Positions 17,995 through 27,092 of a DNA stretch of 64,000 nt are shown piece after piece. The notes beneath the pieces were generated by a model that had not been told where the DNA came from, made no database searches, and was given only the letters and a program-made list of their open reading frames with translations. The translations under genes were made by a program, and so were the position numbers. The stretch is taken from NCBI GenBank assembly GCA_903859705.1, contig CAIONQ010000050.1, positions 1-64,000 of the forward strand, written 5' to 3'. Numbering within the stretch: position 1 is the first letter of the stretch; each line of letters starts with the position of its first letter. Source of the stretch: an uncultured Chthonomonas sp. (GTDB lineage: Bacteria; Armatimonadota; Chthonomonadetes; Chthonomonadales; Chthonomonadaceae).

Positions 17995-18978
17995 CTAACT
18001 GCCCAGCAGTGCCATTCGCATCGGCTCGGATTTTGCCACATCCAGCGGGGTGATACCCTTCTTATCTGGCAAGTACGGGTTGGCTCCCCTGCGGCTCAGC
18101 AGCCTAACAAGCTCCACATGCCCGCAGTTAACCGCGCGGCGCAAGGGTGTTTCTCCGTTCTTATCGGCAGCATCTATGGTGGCCCCGGCCTCAAGCAGTG
18201 CCTCTGCAATCCGCAGGGTGCCTCGTCTGGCACTCATATGCAGCGGCGTCATTCCGCCAACACCGGTAATCTGGTTTACATCTGCACCATATTGCAGCAG
18301 CAGTTTCACACCGGCACATCCATCCTCTTCTCTGCGTGTATCGCTGCTGTTTGTTACACGGTAAAGCGGGTTGTGTCCGCCACCCCCCGCCGTGTTTACG
18401 TCCGCTCCCAGCTCCAGCAGTAAACGCATACGGGGCACATCAAGATCGATGGCTGCAGCACAAATAAGGTTTCTGCCGTGGTGGTTGGCACGCACCAGCG
18501 ATGGATCAGATTCCAGAACCTGGCGCAAGCGCGCAACTGGCATTTTATAAAGCGGTAAAAATGGGTCTACCAGGGTAGCCGCCGTACTCGAGAGCTCCGC
18601 AAACAGCTTGTGCCGAACTTCGGCATCCACACCTGCCTCCTGCATGGCGGCATCCATCAGCTTCAACCAGCGCTCCGCCTCGGCATTGCCAATAGCAAGG
18701 TGTGCGTGCCGGCAAACAAGGCTATTTTTGCCCCGGGTTTCCGAGTAATCTGCCGCACCACCCGTAAACTCTGCGAGAAATAGTGCCAGTCTCTCCTCCA
18801 GGCTGTGCATACTTTCAGGGAAGAGCCCCCTCAATATCGGGTCTGATTCTACATTGTGGTGGAAGATCTGGGAGATCTTCCGAAAAACTTCGATACCCCC
18901 AACGGCCTCACACACTCCCTTAAGTGCGCTGTTGGCGAATTTGCCTGGCTTTGCAGTTTTGTTCGGTTTTGCAGCCAT
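17995..18978 (-). CDS. Group 2 truncated hemoglobin fused to ankyrin repeats
   Basis: The ATG at 18978 is favoured by GAAAGG upstream; an upstream in-frame start at 19035 lacks this. Residues about 18-135 match group 2 truncated hemoglobins: GGIEVFRKISQIFHHNV, DPILRGLFPE, LALFLAEFTGGAADYSETRG, then RHAHLAIG carrying the presumed proximal His, and ERWLKLMDAAM. The usual distal Tyr (B10) position appears to be His (FHH instead of FYx). From about residue 150 onward there are four to five ankyrin repeats (LLLELGADVNTAGGGGHNPL, GMTPLHMSARRGTLRIAEALL, NGETPLRRAVNCGHVELVRLL). The globin may sense or bind O2 or NO and pass the signal through the ankyrin surface. Cytoplasmic; no signal peptide. Confidence 0.82.
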   Translation of the reverse strand: MAAKPNKTAKPGKFANSALKGVCEAVGGIEVFRKISQIFHHNVESDPILRGLFPESMHSLEERLALFLAEFTGGAADYSETRGKNSLVCRHAHLAIGNAEAERWLKLMDAAMQEAGVDAEVRHKLFAELSSTAATLVDPFLPLYKMPVARLRQVLESDPSLVRANHHGRNLICAAAIDLDVPRMRLLLELGADVNTAGGGGHNPLYRVTNSSDTRREEDGCAGVKLLLQYGADVNQITGVGGMTPLHMSARRGTLRIAEALLEAGATIDAADKNGETPLRRAVNCGHVELVRLLSRRGANPYLPDKKGITPLDVAKSEPMRMALLGS

Positions 18979-19149
18979 ATTTGCCGACCTTTCTACCGCC
19001 AAACACCGGAGATTTGTTGCTCCATAATAGCCCATATCAACACTCTGGCCTTACGTCTCCTCCATGCAGAATTGTAATTGTTGCACTAAAATCAAAATCT
19101 GGGCTCATAATTGCTATCCGCTTACCATTACACCAGAGGCAAGTCACGC

Positions 19150-20700
19150 ATGATTCGCTCGTCAATTAAAACCGCACTGCTCCTCGCGGCAGTTATCTTT
19201 GGCGCTCACCGGCCCGCTGCCGCCGAGATCAATTACTTTTTGCGGCCTTCTGCCGATCTGCAAACTGTTTCTGTAAAGATGAAGGTGCCATCCCTTACGG
19301 GAATCCCGATTGAGGTTCAACTTCCCAGCTGGATGCCAGGGTTCTATGTGCTGGAAAACTACTGGCAATCGCTTACAGATGTGAAGGCCACCGATGCCGA
19401 AGGCCATGCTATCGCCGTTGCCCACCCAAAAGGGGATACCTGGAGTGTAGATCCCGGGCAATCTGCATTTGTAACCCTTGAATACACGCGCCCACTGCCA
19501 CGCGGCGAAGCGGCTTTTGGAATTTTCAGTGGCGATGCAGATACGGCGCTAATACAGGGTGCTCAGGTCTATTTGTATGCGGTGGGCCGTAAAGAAGAGC
19601 GATGCACACTGGATGTGGAGGCGCCACCCAACGCGCAGGTTGCCATTGGGCTGGAAGAAAACGTGCCCGGCAAATACACTGCTTTTGATTACGATACACT
19701 GGCAGATTGCCCGTTAACCATCGGCAAACTCCGAGTCGCAAACTACACCGTGCGCGGAATTCAACACACCATTGCGGTGCGTGGCAAGGCGCGTGCCAAT
19801 GTGGATATGCAAAAGGCGCTCAAACTGATGCGCTTTATATCCCTGGCCGAGTCGGATTTCTTTGAAGGATTGCCCTATCACAAGTATGTGTGGCAGATCA
19901 ACGCATCGCTCATACCCGATGGCGGAGGCGGCGTGGAACATGCCAACAGCAGCCAGGATTTTATGGCAGTTAGCATGGGCAATGCTGCAATGCGCGGTTT
20001 GGCGCATGAGTATTTTCACCTCTGGAATGTTAAACGCATTCGCTCTCAAGCCCTCGGCCCATTCGATTACACGGTTCTGCCGCGAACCGGAGCACTCTGG
20101 TGGCTGGAAGGCGTTACCGATTACTATGCCTCGCTGTTGCCTTACCGCTATGGCTGGTACGGAGAGAAGGACCTGCTGGGAAACGCCGCCTACACCATTG
20201 CATCCGTTCGGAACAATGTTAACAGGCTCAATGTTAGCCCTTACGAATCCAGTCTGCGGGTAGCAGATGCGGATGGCGGCAAGGGCAACAGCAACGGCTA
20301 CCTGGTTAGCTACTACGAAGAAGGCTGGGTGCTGGGCCTGATGTTTGATATTGAGCTGCGAGTTCGCTCTGAAGGCAAAGTAAGCCTGGATACCGTGGAA
20401 CGCGCTCTATGGAAGCAGTATCAGATTGGCAAACCGGGGTTTGAAGAGGATGAGATTCGCAAACAGCTAATCAGTGCTGGCGGCGAAGATTTTGGCCCAC
20501 TGTACGATGCCTGGGTAATGAAGCCCGGCGATCTGCCAGTAGAAAAACAGCTTGCAAAAATCGGCCTGCTCCTGCGTACGGTAGGTGGCCGAACAACCAT
20601 CACAATAGATCAAAACGCAAACCCGGCCGCTGTGGCCCTTAGGGCTGGCTGGCTTCAGCAAAAGCCCCTGCCAGAGGATCAAAAAATTGCCGAAAAGTAA
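19150..20700 (+). CDS. M61-family metallopeptidase (glycyl aminopeptidase type), exported
   Basis: The ATG at 19150 is chosen because it follows GAGGC and starts a signal peptide (cleavage near PAAAE); an ATG at 19111 would add non-signal residues. The 516-residue product has the M61 beta-sandwich N-domain (VEVQLPSWMPGFY, FVTLEYTRPL) and the zinc motif HEYFHLWNVKRIR, with the third ligand Glu in WWLEGVTDYY. Family members usually end in a PDZ domain that begins after a segment like FGPLYDAWV...GLLLR. Here the sequence stops about 45 residues later, so the PDZ is truncated or minimal. It overlaps the following small ORF by 14 bases. Confidence 0.85.
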   Translation: MIRSSIKTALLLAAVIFGAHRPAAAEINYFLRPSADLQTVSVKMKVPSLTGIPIEVQLPSWMPGFYVLENYWQSLTDVKATDAEGHAIAVAHPKGDTWSVDPGQSAFVTLEYTRPLPRGEAAFGIFSGDADTALIQGAQVYLYAVGRKEERCTLDVEAPPNAQVAIGLEENVPGKYTAFDYDTLADCPLTIGKLRVANYTVRGIQHTIAVRGKARANVDMQKALKLMRFISLAESDFFEGLPYHKYVWQINASLIPDGGGGVEHANSSQDFMAVSMGNAAMRGLAHEYFHLWNVKRIRSQALGPFDYTVLPRTGALWWLEGVTDYYASLLPYRYGWYGEKDLLGNAAYTIASVRNNVNRLNVSPYESSLRVADADGGKGNSNGYLVSYYEEGWVLGLMFDIELRVRSEGKVSLDTVERALWKQYQIGKPGFEEDEIRKQLISAGGEDFGPLYDAWVMKPGDLPVEKQLAKIGLLLRTVGGRTTITIDQNANPAAVALRAGWLQQKPLPEDQKIAEK

Positions 20701-20929
20701 GGGCAATACAGCAACAGTTTGCATAGCGGCAGCAATACTGGGCCTGCTGTTGTTTGTGCTGCTTACGGCCCCTCTAAAGGGAAGCAGTAAGACGATAGTG
20801 AAGGTGCGGGCGCTGCGCCCCGTTGATTGGCGTATTGGAGGGGTGTTTTACGACTACAAGGATGCTTCCGGATATGGATACAAGTATGTATTCTTCGAGA
20901 TAAGCAGGCAGCCGCGTTTTAGTAAGTAG
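20687..20929 (+). CDS. Small single-pass membrane protein
   Basis: The TTG start at 20687 lies inside the end of the M61 peptidase gene and is preceded by AGAGGAT at seven bases. The 80-residue product has one strong transmembrane segment at residues about 9-28 (ATVCIAAAILGLLLFVLL) and a short exposed tail rich in Tyr (YDYKDASGYGYKY). Overlap suggests coupled translation with the peptidase, and the two may act together at the membrane. No family recognised; the start is inferred. Confidence 0.5.
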   Translation: MPKSKGNTATVCIAAAILGLLLFVLLTAPLKGSSKTIVKVRALRPVDWRIGGVFYDYKDASGYGYKYVFFEISRQPRFSK

Positions 20930-20937
20930 GCTGCAAA

Positions 20938-20990
20938 TCCCCACCGGCATTTTGGGGGTGCTGCGTGGCACCTCTCCAAACCGGTGGGGA
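20938..20990. terminator. Structured bidirectional terminator
   Basis: A 10-base stem (TCCCCACCGG at 20938-20947 with its complement at 20981-20990) encloses a second hairpin (GGTGC...GGCACC). It lies between the convergent plus-strand small membrane protein gene and the minus-strand lipoprotein gene. There is no clear T-run on either side. Confidence 0.5.
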
Positions 20991-21007
20991 ACCTGCGCGG
21001 GCTTAAG

Positions 21008-21469
21008 TTACTCCGCCCCAATGGTAGAAACAAGCATGCCATTGTCAGATTTCACAACACGTATCCGCGTCATCTGGTCGCCACGTTTAGCGCTCACGAT
21101 AAAGTAGCGGGGGTTGGTTAACTCAAGTTTCCAGTCTGAAAATTGAGCAGCGTATATGCCCTTCGCTTCACATTCTGGCTTCCACTTCCTAATTATCATT
21201 GCCTTGTAGTCGTTCTTAGCCGTATCATCGCGCAGGCCACGGTATATCTCGCCATGATCCCTATACACAAGCCTCAGGTTCTCCCAATCAATGTTGGGCG
21301 CAACAAGCGGATCGCTGTTGGCCAGCCGGTTAAATGTAGTGTGCGCAAACTCTACCACGGTGAGGTTAGTGTCCTGACTAACCGTTGGCAAAGGGGCGGC
21401 ATGGCTGCAGCCTAATAAAACCAATGCAACACTGATAAGGGCAAAGCCTGAACACAGTTTGCGAACCAT
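21008..21469 (-). CDS. Small exported lipoprotein
   Basis: The ATG at 21469 has AAGGGAAC upstream and begins a lipoprotein signal (GFALISVALVLLGCS, Cys at about residue 20); an upstream in-frame start at 21592 would bury this signal. The 153-residue product is otherwise a small alpha/beta domain with ending strands LELTNPRYFIVSAKRGDQ and TRIRVVKSDNGM. No recognised family. Monocistronic, convergent with the peptidase unit. Confidence 0.6.
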   Translation of the reverse strand: MVRKLCSGFALISVALVLLGCSHAAPLPTVSQDTNLTVVEFAHTTFNRLANSDPLVAPNIDWENLRLVYRDHGEIYRGLRDDTAKNDYKAMIIRKWKPECEAKGIYAAQFSDWKLELTNPRYFIVSAKRGDQMTRIRVVKSDNGMLVSTIGAE

Positions 21470-21812
21470 CTTGAGTTCCCTTCTGAAAGTGCACCTGTCA
21501 CGGCCACAACCAATGGTAGCTCTTAGTGAGCGGCGTTGTGGTGAAACGTTAGCGTAACTATACTTTACTACAATAGTGCACAAAAATAGCAACAGGTGAA
21601 CGCCTGCTATGCAAACCCTTGCAAATTGTTTTGCGCTGTATTCGTTGATATCGTGGTGCGCACCGATAAAACTATGCTCAGCACGATATCAAGAAATTCT
21701 CAAGTTAATGTGGGAATAGCCCGGCGGTTACTGTCTCTGGTGTAAAATGATGCCGAACTACCTCGCATAGTCTGATAATTAACGAGCAGTTCCGGAAGAG
21801 TTAACCCACGCC
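21470..21812. other. Intergenic region between divergent genes
   Basis: About 340 bases separate the minus-strand lipoprotein from the plus-strand SET/NRPS operon. No coding frame is convincing. CACGATATCAAG near 21680 and GATATCGTGGTGC near 21648 form an imperfect inverted pair. TAAAAT at 21743-21748 could be a -10 box for the SET gene, but no matching -35 is seen. Confidence 0.3.
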
Positions 21813-22331
21813 ATGAGCAGCGATAAGACGGAAGCAGAAACAATCGATCTGGGAGTTTTGAGGAGCCACGGCGAGTTTCACCTTGTTTCCCTCACGGCCA
21901 TCCCCACTGGCACCCTGCTGTTTGATATCGTTGGAACTGAGACAAACACACCCTCCCGCCACTCCGTACAGGTTGGCCCCAATACCCACCTGGTGGTAGA
22001 TGCGGACATCGATACCGAGGCGCACCTGGATAGCTTTCGATGGCAGTTTATGAACCATCATTGTCAGCCCAACTGCGCACTTAAGGGCCGCTCCGTGGTG
22101 TCGGTTCGCAACATCGCACCGTACGAAGAGATCTCCTTTAACTACAATACTACGGAGTTCGAGATGTCTGTGCCGTTCGAATGCCGCTGTGGCAGTGCAG
22201 AATGTCTGGGTGTTATTCGCGGCTACAAGCATCTTTCAGATGCAGAGCGCGAGCGAATTCGGGTATGGACCGCTGAGCACCTCTCCGGGTTAGACGAACC
22301 AACCGTAACCTCCGAAAGTGGCGGCAGTTGA
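21813..22331 (+). CDS. SET-domain protein (lysine methyltransferase-like)
   Basis: The 172-residue protein has the core of a SET domain: FMNHHCQPNC (NHxCxPN signature, AdoMet pocket) at about residue 86, RNIAPYEEISFNYN (GEElxxdY-like motif with catalytic Tyr) at about 108, and a post-SET cysteine cluster, CRCGSAECLG, at about 132. SET enzymes transfer methyl groups from S-adenosylmethionine to lysine amines. Its stop overlaps the start of the giant NRPS-like gene (TTGA), so the two are translationally coupled. This makes a lysine-containing product or carrier of that enzyme a candidate substrate, although a protein target is equally possible. Cytoplasmic. Confidence 0.85.
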   Translation: MSSDKTEAETIDLGVLRSHGEFHLVSLTAIPTGTLLFDIVGTETNTPSRHSVQVGPNTHLVVDADIDTEAHLDSFRWQFMNHHCQPNCALKGRSVVSVRNIAPYEEISFNYNTTEFEMSVPFECRCGSAECLGVIRGYKHLSDAERERIRVWTAEHLSGLDEPTVTSESGGS

Positions 22332-25300
22332 ACGCGGTTGCCGCTGCCCCAAACTCAGAGCTGCTGACAGGCCTTTTCGAGGAAGCCGTTCGCCGCTTTG
22401 CAGATCGCATTGCCATCGATGTGCCGCCCGGCCTGGCCCGGCCAGAGCGATCAACACTAACCTACGCAGAACTGAATCAATGTTCGGATAGCCTCGCAAA
22501 CGCGGTTGTCGATATCCTCAACGGCCCCGGCGTAACGGCCATCCTCCTCTCCCGCCAATCTCCCTGGCTATATATTTCCATGCTGGCCGCGCTAAAAGCT
22601 GGCGCAACATACATCTGCCTGGATCCCTCTTTTCCAGATGCTCAGATTGTCGAGATCCTGCGCGATTCCGGCGCACGTATCCTTCTTACAGATCGTGATG
22701 GTTTTGATTGGGGCAACCACCCGGATCTCCCTGCGCTCCAGGCTCTGAACGTAACGTGTGCTCCCGCTTCTGCCGCCTTGCCTCAGCCGTTGTCGCCTAC
22801 GTGGCTCACTCCGCACACGCTTGCCTATATCATTTATACATCTGGCACAACCGGCAAGCCGAAGGGAGTGCAGATAACCCATCGCAGCATCACCAACCTT
22901 ATCCGCTCAGATGTTGCCGAGTTCACTCCTGGCCCCGGCGATAGAATTGCGCAGGGATCGTCTGCCGCCTATGATTCATCTGTAGAAGAGATCTGGATGG
23001 CGCTGGCATCCGGCGCAACCGTTGTGGCGATGGATGAGGACGCCGTACGCTCTGGCCCGGACCTTACGCAGTGGCTGAGGGAAGAGCGTATCACGGTGTT
23101 CTGCCCGCCGCCTACGCTGCTGCGTGCTGCCAGCTGTGAGGATCCCGCCGGCGAACTGCCGGAGCTAAGGCTGCTCTATGTTGGGGGCGAGGCGCTGCCA
23201 ACCGATGTCGTCGATCTCTGGGCCCCGGGCCGCAGGCTGGTGAATGGGTATGGGCCTACCGAGTGTACGGTTACGGCGCTCCGCACTGATATCCAACCTG
23301 GCGATCCGATCCGCATCGGCCGTCCGGTACCCGGTGCAAACGCATTCATTCTGGATGCCGATCTAAACCTGCTTCCAAATGGCGAACCAGGCGAACTGTG
23401 CATCTCAGGCATCGGCCTGGCGGTGGGATATCATGAACGGCCGGATCTTACATCCGAGCGGTTTCCCCTACACCCCGTATTCGGCAGGATCTACAGAACT
23501 GGCGACCTCGCATTACGTTCTGCCGATGGGGAGTTCACATACTGCGGTCGGCTCGATTCGCAGGTAAAACTACGCGGCTACCGCATCGAGCTGGAGGCGA
23601 TAGAGGCATGCCTTGCAGAGCAACCCGGTGTGCGAGAAGCAGCCTGCAGGGTGCAGGATACCGCCAGTCGGCAGGAGATAGCGGCGCACATCGTGCCCGC
23701 AAACAGCGCATCCCCACCCGATTTCGGCTCACTGAAGGCCGCCATCCGAACGGCGCTGCCTGCCTATATGGAGCCAGCGGTGTTCGGCCTGCTGAAGGAG
23801 CTTCCCAAATCCATTGGCGGCAAAATCAAGCGAGATGCGCTGCCCATTCTCAAGCTGCATGGCGCCGATTCAAAACGCCCCATCATTGCGCCCAGCACCG
23901 AGATCGAGGCTCTGCTCTGTGCGCTGATCTGTGAAGTGCTTGATTCCGACCGGGCCATCTCCACGGATGATGATTTCTTCCACGATCTGGGCGGAAGCTC
24001 TCTCACCGCTGCGCGCCTTATATCCAAACTGCGTAAAAGTGCGGCTACCTCTGGCCTCACCGTTCGCGATATCTACGAATCTCGAACCGTATCCGGGTTG
24101 GCGCAACGCGCCGGCGGGCACTCCGCCCCTGTCCAACGTGCACATCCCGAGAACAATGCCCGGGTTTCCTCCGTTCGCGCAACGGCAACTCAAACGCTTG
24201 TTCTATTGCTAAGGGCGGCTGGCCTATCCTATCTGGCGTATATATCTGCCTGGTTTGCCCTACCTGCAATCATAAGTTCTGTAGGTCCGAAGGCCATGCT
24301 GCTTTCGCTACCAATCGTACTTCCGCTTATTCTGGTGGCCTATACAGCTGCCGCAGTTGCCGGGGCCATTGTTGCAAAACGCCTATTTATCGGCACATAC
24401 AGGCCGCAAAAAGCGCCGGTATGGGGCGATTTCTACATTCGAAACTGGCTGGTTCAGCGCGCAGTGCACCTCGTTCCATGGCAGATTATTGCCGGCACCG
24501 AGTTTCAGTGCATGGCGCTGAGAGCGCTCGGCGCAAATATAGGTAAGCGGGTGCACATCCATCGTGGGGTAGATCTTACAGAGGGCGGGTGGGATCTGCT
24601 GCAGATAGGCGATGATGTTACATTGCAGCAAGATGTGGCGCTGCATTTGGTTCAGCTTGAAGATAGGCAGCTTGTTCTCGGCAACATAATTATTGGCGAT
24701 GGAGCAACGCTGCAAACGCGCGCCGCCATGGGGCCGCACACATCTATTGGTAGAAATGCGGTGCTCTCCGCGCTCTCTTACCTGCCGGAGGGTGGTTCCA
24801 TTCCGGATGGTGCCCTGTGGGATGGCATTGCGGCACAACCTGCGGGCGATGCGGCAAACCCGCCCGCAATATCCTACTCGCAGGATCTTGCACCCATGAT
24901 TGCAGCAATTGCAATGCTCACAGCCAATCTGGCGGTGGCGTTGCTAACCGGGTTGCCATATGTGGCGGCGGCTGCAATCTGGGTGTTTCGGCATGGCGTC
25001 AACTCCGCCGCCATCCACTATCTTTTGCTATATGGCGGGAGCAGTACCGATCTGGTTTCACTAATCGCCGCAGCAATACTGCCGTTCCCGGCTGCTCTGG
25101 CGCTTGAAGCGGCGGTAGCGCGCGCACTGGGCAAAGTGCCCGAGGGTGTCATCTCCCGGTGGTCAATCGCCTACATTCGGGTTTGGATAAAGGCGGGGCT
25201 GGTAGATTCTGCGGGTCACTGGCTCAGCGGTGCGCTCTTCTGGCCGCTCTGGCTACGGCTGGCCGGCATGAAGATAGGCAAGGGGTGCGAAATAAGCACC

Positions 25301-26365
25301 ATTATCGATGTGCTGCCGGAACTGGTAGAAATCGGCGAAGACACCTTTTTTGCCGATGGCATCTACCTTGGCGGGCCAGATATCCAGCGTGGGGCCGTAT
25401 CGCTTCGCAAAACCACCCTCAGCCCCAACACCTTCCTGGGGAACCACTCCGTTATCCGCTCGGGGGATCATCTTCCCGGCGATCTGCTGCTGGGGGTTTG
25501 CACCGTATCCGATGCATCGCGAATGAAGCAGGGCACCTCCTGGTTCGGGCATCCACCTTTCGAGCTACCCGTTCGGGAGATTGTGGAGTGCGATCGCAGC
25601 CTCACGCACAATCCAGGGGTGGTGCGATACACAAACCGCCTTATATGGGAGCTATCGCGGTTTGCCATCCCCGTGCCTGCCGCTTTGCTGGCGGTGGCCT
25701 GGTTTCACGCCGTTGGCGCTGTGTTCTTGCAAGGTAACATTGTTGGAGCGGCTGTAGAGCTGCCCTGCATTGCCCTTGTTTTTGAAATACTGCCCTGCAT
25801 GCTCATACTTGCGCTTAAATGGCTGCTGCTGGGGCGCGTGCGGCCTGGCACACATCCGCTGTGGTCCTGCTGGTGCAGCAGGTGGGATTTTCTGTACGTT
25901 GCGTGGGGATTTTATGGGAGAGCGCTGCTAACATCGCTGGAAGGTACAGAAATGCTCACCGCGTATCTGCGAGCGGTGGGAATGAAAATAGGAAAAGGCG
26001 TTGTGCTGGGGCACGGCTCGGCTCAGGTAGTCGATCCGGATATGCTCGAATTTGGCGATTACTCCACCATAAGCGCCATGTTTCAGGCGCATACCTTTGA
26101 GGATAGGGTGCTAAAGATTGATACGGTGGTTGTTGGTAAATACGCAACCCTCGGGGCCGCAACGGTTCCACTTTATGGGGCAGTGATAGGTGATAACACA
26201 CTCGTAACTCCGCACGGAGTTGTTATGAAGCAGGAGCTTCTGCTGCCCAACATCATCTACGAAGGCGCACCCACGCGAGCCCAGGTTGCGCCGCATCCGA
26301 TAGCCCAAACCAGAGCCCCACAACCGCATGAGATAGAGCCCGACATTGCAAGGCAAATGCGTTAA
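22328..26365 (+). CDS. Pls/PosA-type single-module NRPS with membrane and hexapeptide domains
   Basis: The TTG start overlaps the SET gene stop. In the 1345-residue product, residues about 15-520 are an adenylation domain with motifs YIIYTSGTTGKPKG, NGYGPTE, YRTGDLA, a GYRIELEAIE hinge and GGKIKRDAL. Residues about 530-600 are a carrier domain with the phosphopantetheine Ser in DLGGSSLTAARL (about 557). There is no condensation or thioesterase domain. The remainder alternates hydrophobic membrane stretches (about 620-690, 855-930, 1115-1185) with three left-handed beta-helix hexapeptide domains (about 732-830, 980-1067, 1216-1300). This is the architecture of epsilon-poly-lysine synthetase and related isopeptide polymer synthetases, where the tandem C-domains link monomers. 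Hand-read specificity residues are roughly D-S-E-C-L-V-G-V-T-K; Glu at the third position resembles Lys-activating codes, so a basic amino acid is likely. Confidence 0.85.
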   Translation: MNAVAAAPNSELLTGLFEEAVRRFADRIAIDVPPGLARPERSTLTYAELNQCSDSLANAVVDILNGPGVTAILLSRQSPWLYISMLAALKAGATYICLDPSFPDAQIVEILRDSGARILLTDRDGFDWGNHPDLPALQALNVTCAPASAALPQPLSPTWLTPHTLAYIIYTSGTTGKPKGVQITHRSITNLIRSDVAEFTPGPGDRIAQGSSAAYDSSVEEIWMALASGATVVAMDEDAVRSGPDLTQWLREERITVFCPPPTLLRAASCEDPAGELPELRLLYVGGEALPTDVVDLWAPGRRLVNGYGPTECTVTALRTDIQPGDPIRIGRPVPGANAFILDADLNLLPNGEPGELCISGIGLAVGYHERPDLTSERFPLHPVFGRIYRTGDLALRSADGEFTYCGRLDSQVKLRGYRIELEAIEACLAEQPGVREAACRVQDTASRQEIAAHIVPANSASPPDFGSLKAAIRTALPAYMEPAVFGLLKELPKSIGGKIKRDALPILKLHGADSKRPIIAPSTEIEALLCALICEVLDSDRAISTDDDFFHDLGGSSLTAARLISKLRKSAATSGLTVRDIYESRTVSGLAQRAGGHSAPVQRAHPENNARVSSVRATATQTLVLLLRAAGLSYLAYISAWFALPAIISSVGPKAMLLSLPIVLPLILVAYTAAAVAGAIVAKRLFIGTYRPQKAPVWGDFYIRNWLVQRAVHLVPWQIIAGTEFQCMALRALGANIGKRVHIHRGVDLTEGGWDLLQIGDDVTLQQDVALHLVQLEDRQLVLGNIIIGDGATLQTRAAMGPHTSIGRNAVLSALSYLPEGGSIPDGALWDGIAAQPAGDAANPPAISYSQDLAPMIAAIAMLTANLAVALLTGLPYVAAAAIWVFRHGVNSAAIHYLLLYGGSSTDLVSLIAAAILPFPAALALEAAVARALGKVPEGVISRWSIAYIRVWIKAGLVDSAGHWLSGALFWPLWLRLAGMKIGKGCEISTIIDVLPELVEIGEDTFFADGIYLGGPDIQRGAVSLRKTTLSPNTFLGNHSVIRSGDHLPGDLLLGVCTVSDASRMKQGTSWFGHPPFELPVREIVECDRSLTHNPGVVRYTNRLIWELSRFAIPVPAALLAVAWFHAVGAVFLQGNIVGAAVELPCIALVFEILPCMLILALKWLLLGRVRPGTHPLWSCWCSRWDFLYVAWGFYGRALLTSLEGTEMLTAYLRAVGMKIGKGVVLGHGSAQVVDPDMLEFGDYSTISAMFQAHTFEDRVLKIDTVVVGKYATLGAATVPLYGAVIGDNTLVTPHGVVMKQELLLPNIIYEGAPTRAQVAPHPIAQTRAPQPHEIEPDIARQMR

Positions 26366-26499
26366 AACAAGGCCAGAAATATAGGTGCGGGTTCGGGGGC
26401 TGGGTTTAGGGCATTGGTGAAATGCAAGCTGCATTTCTTTGCTTCCCTGCGGCCTTGTGTGCGATATTCCTCTCATAGTCAGGATGAAGATCCAGATAA

Positions 26500-26880
26500 G
26501 GTGACGGTACGTCTCCAGCCGGGTTACAAGGCTTGTAAGGCCCTTAGCTTTAAACGTCGAAAGATAGTTTTCAACTGATTTTGGTGGGCGGTTCAGGGAA
26601 GCGCGTTGCTCGCGTACGGCCATCAAGAATAGGTCTGCTGCTTGCTCACAGAGAGCCGTAAGATAATTGTCCGGGTGCATGCACGGGTGCCATAAGGCTT
26701 CAATACCGATTCCGGAAAATCTGATAGGGTTGCAGGTTACAATCACAGATGCCTTAGCTTCTATGGCAGCCACAAGAACATGACGCAATATACGAAGCAA
26801 ATGAAATCTCTGTTGTAGCCTAATCTGAGTCCCAGAGTTCAACATGGCAGTTGCCACCCGTAATAATCCTGAACAATCCT
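26500..26880 (-). pseudogene. Decayed PIN-domain (VapC-like) toxin gene
   Basis: On the minus strand a frame from about 26790 to 26500 encodes the second half of a PIN-domain protein: RHVLVAAIEAKASVIVTCN, then HPDNYLTAL, REQRASLNRPPKSVENYLS and GLTSLVTRL, as in the C-terminal half of COG1569-type PIN proteins. Just upstream, another frame reads VELWDSD and then a stop, which matches the segment normally directly before RHVLAAA, so a frameshift and a stop separate the halves. The catalytic N-terminus (LDANVL-like) is absent. The frame runs on into the NRPS gene end, which is fortuitous. No antitoxin partner is visible. Confidence 0.6.
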
Positions 26881-27092
26881 GTCGAACGCACGCCTATGTG
26901 CATCATGCTGTACCGGAACTCTCAATCAGATCGTCCTGTGCTGGAGGTTGCATGGTTATGTTTCCGTTCCAAACCGCTTTAACTCACCATTTGCAGGACC
27001 TCCGTAACCGTTCGTTGAATCAGCCTTCTGTTGGCGGCTAAGTTTGTGCGTGCTCTGCCGCATGTATCCGGATTGTGCTGGAGGTTTACTCT

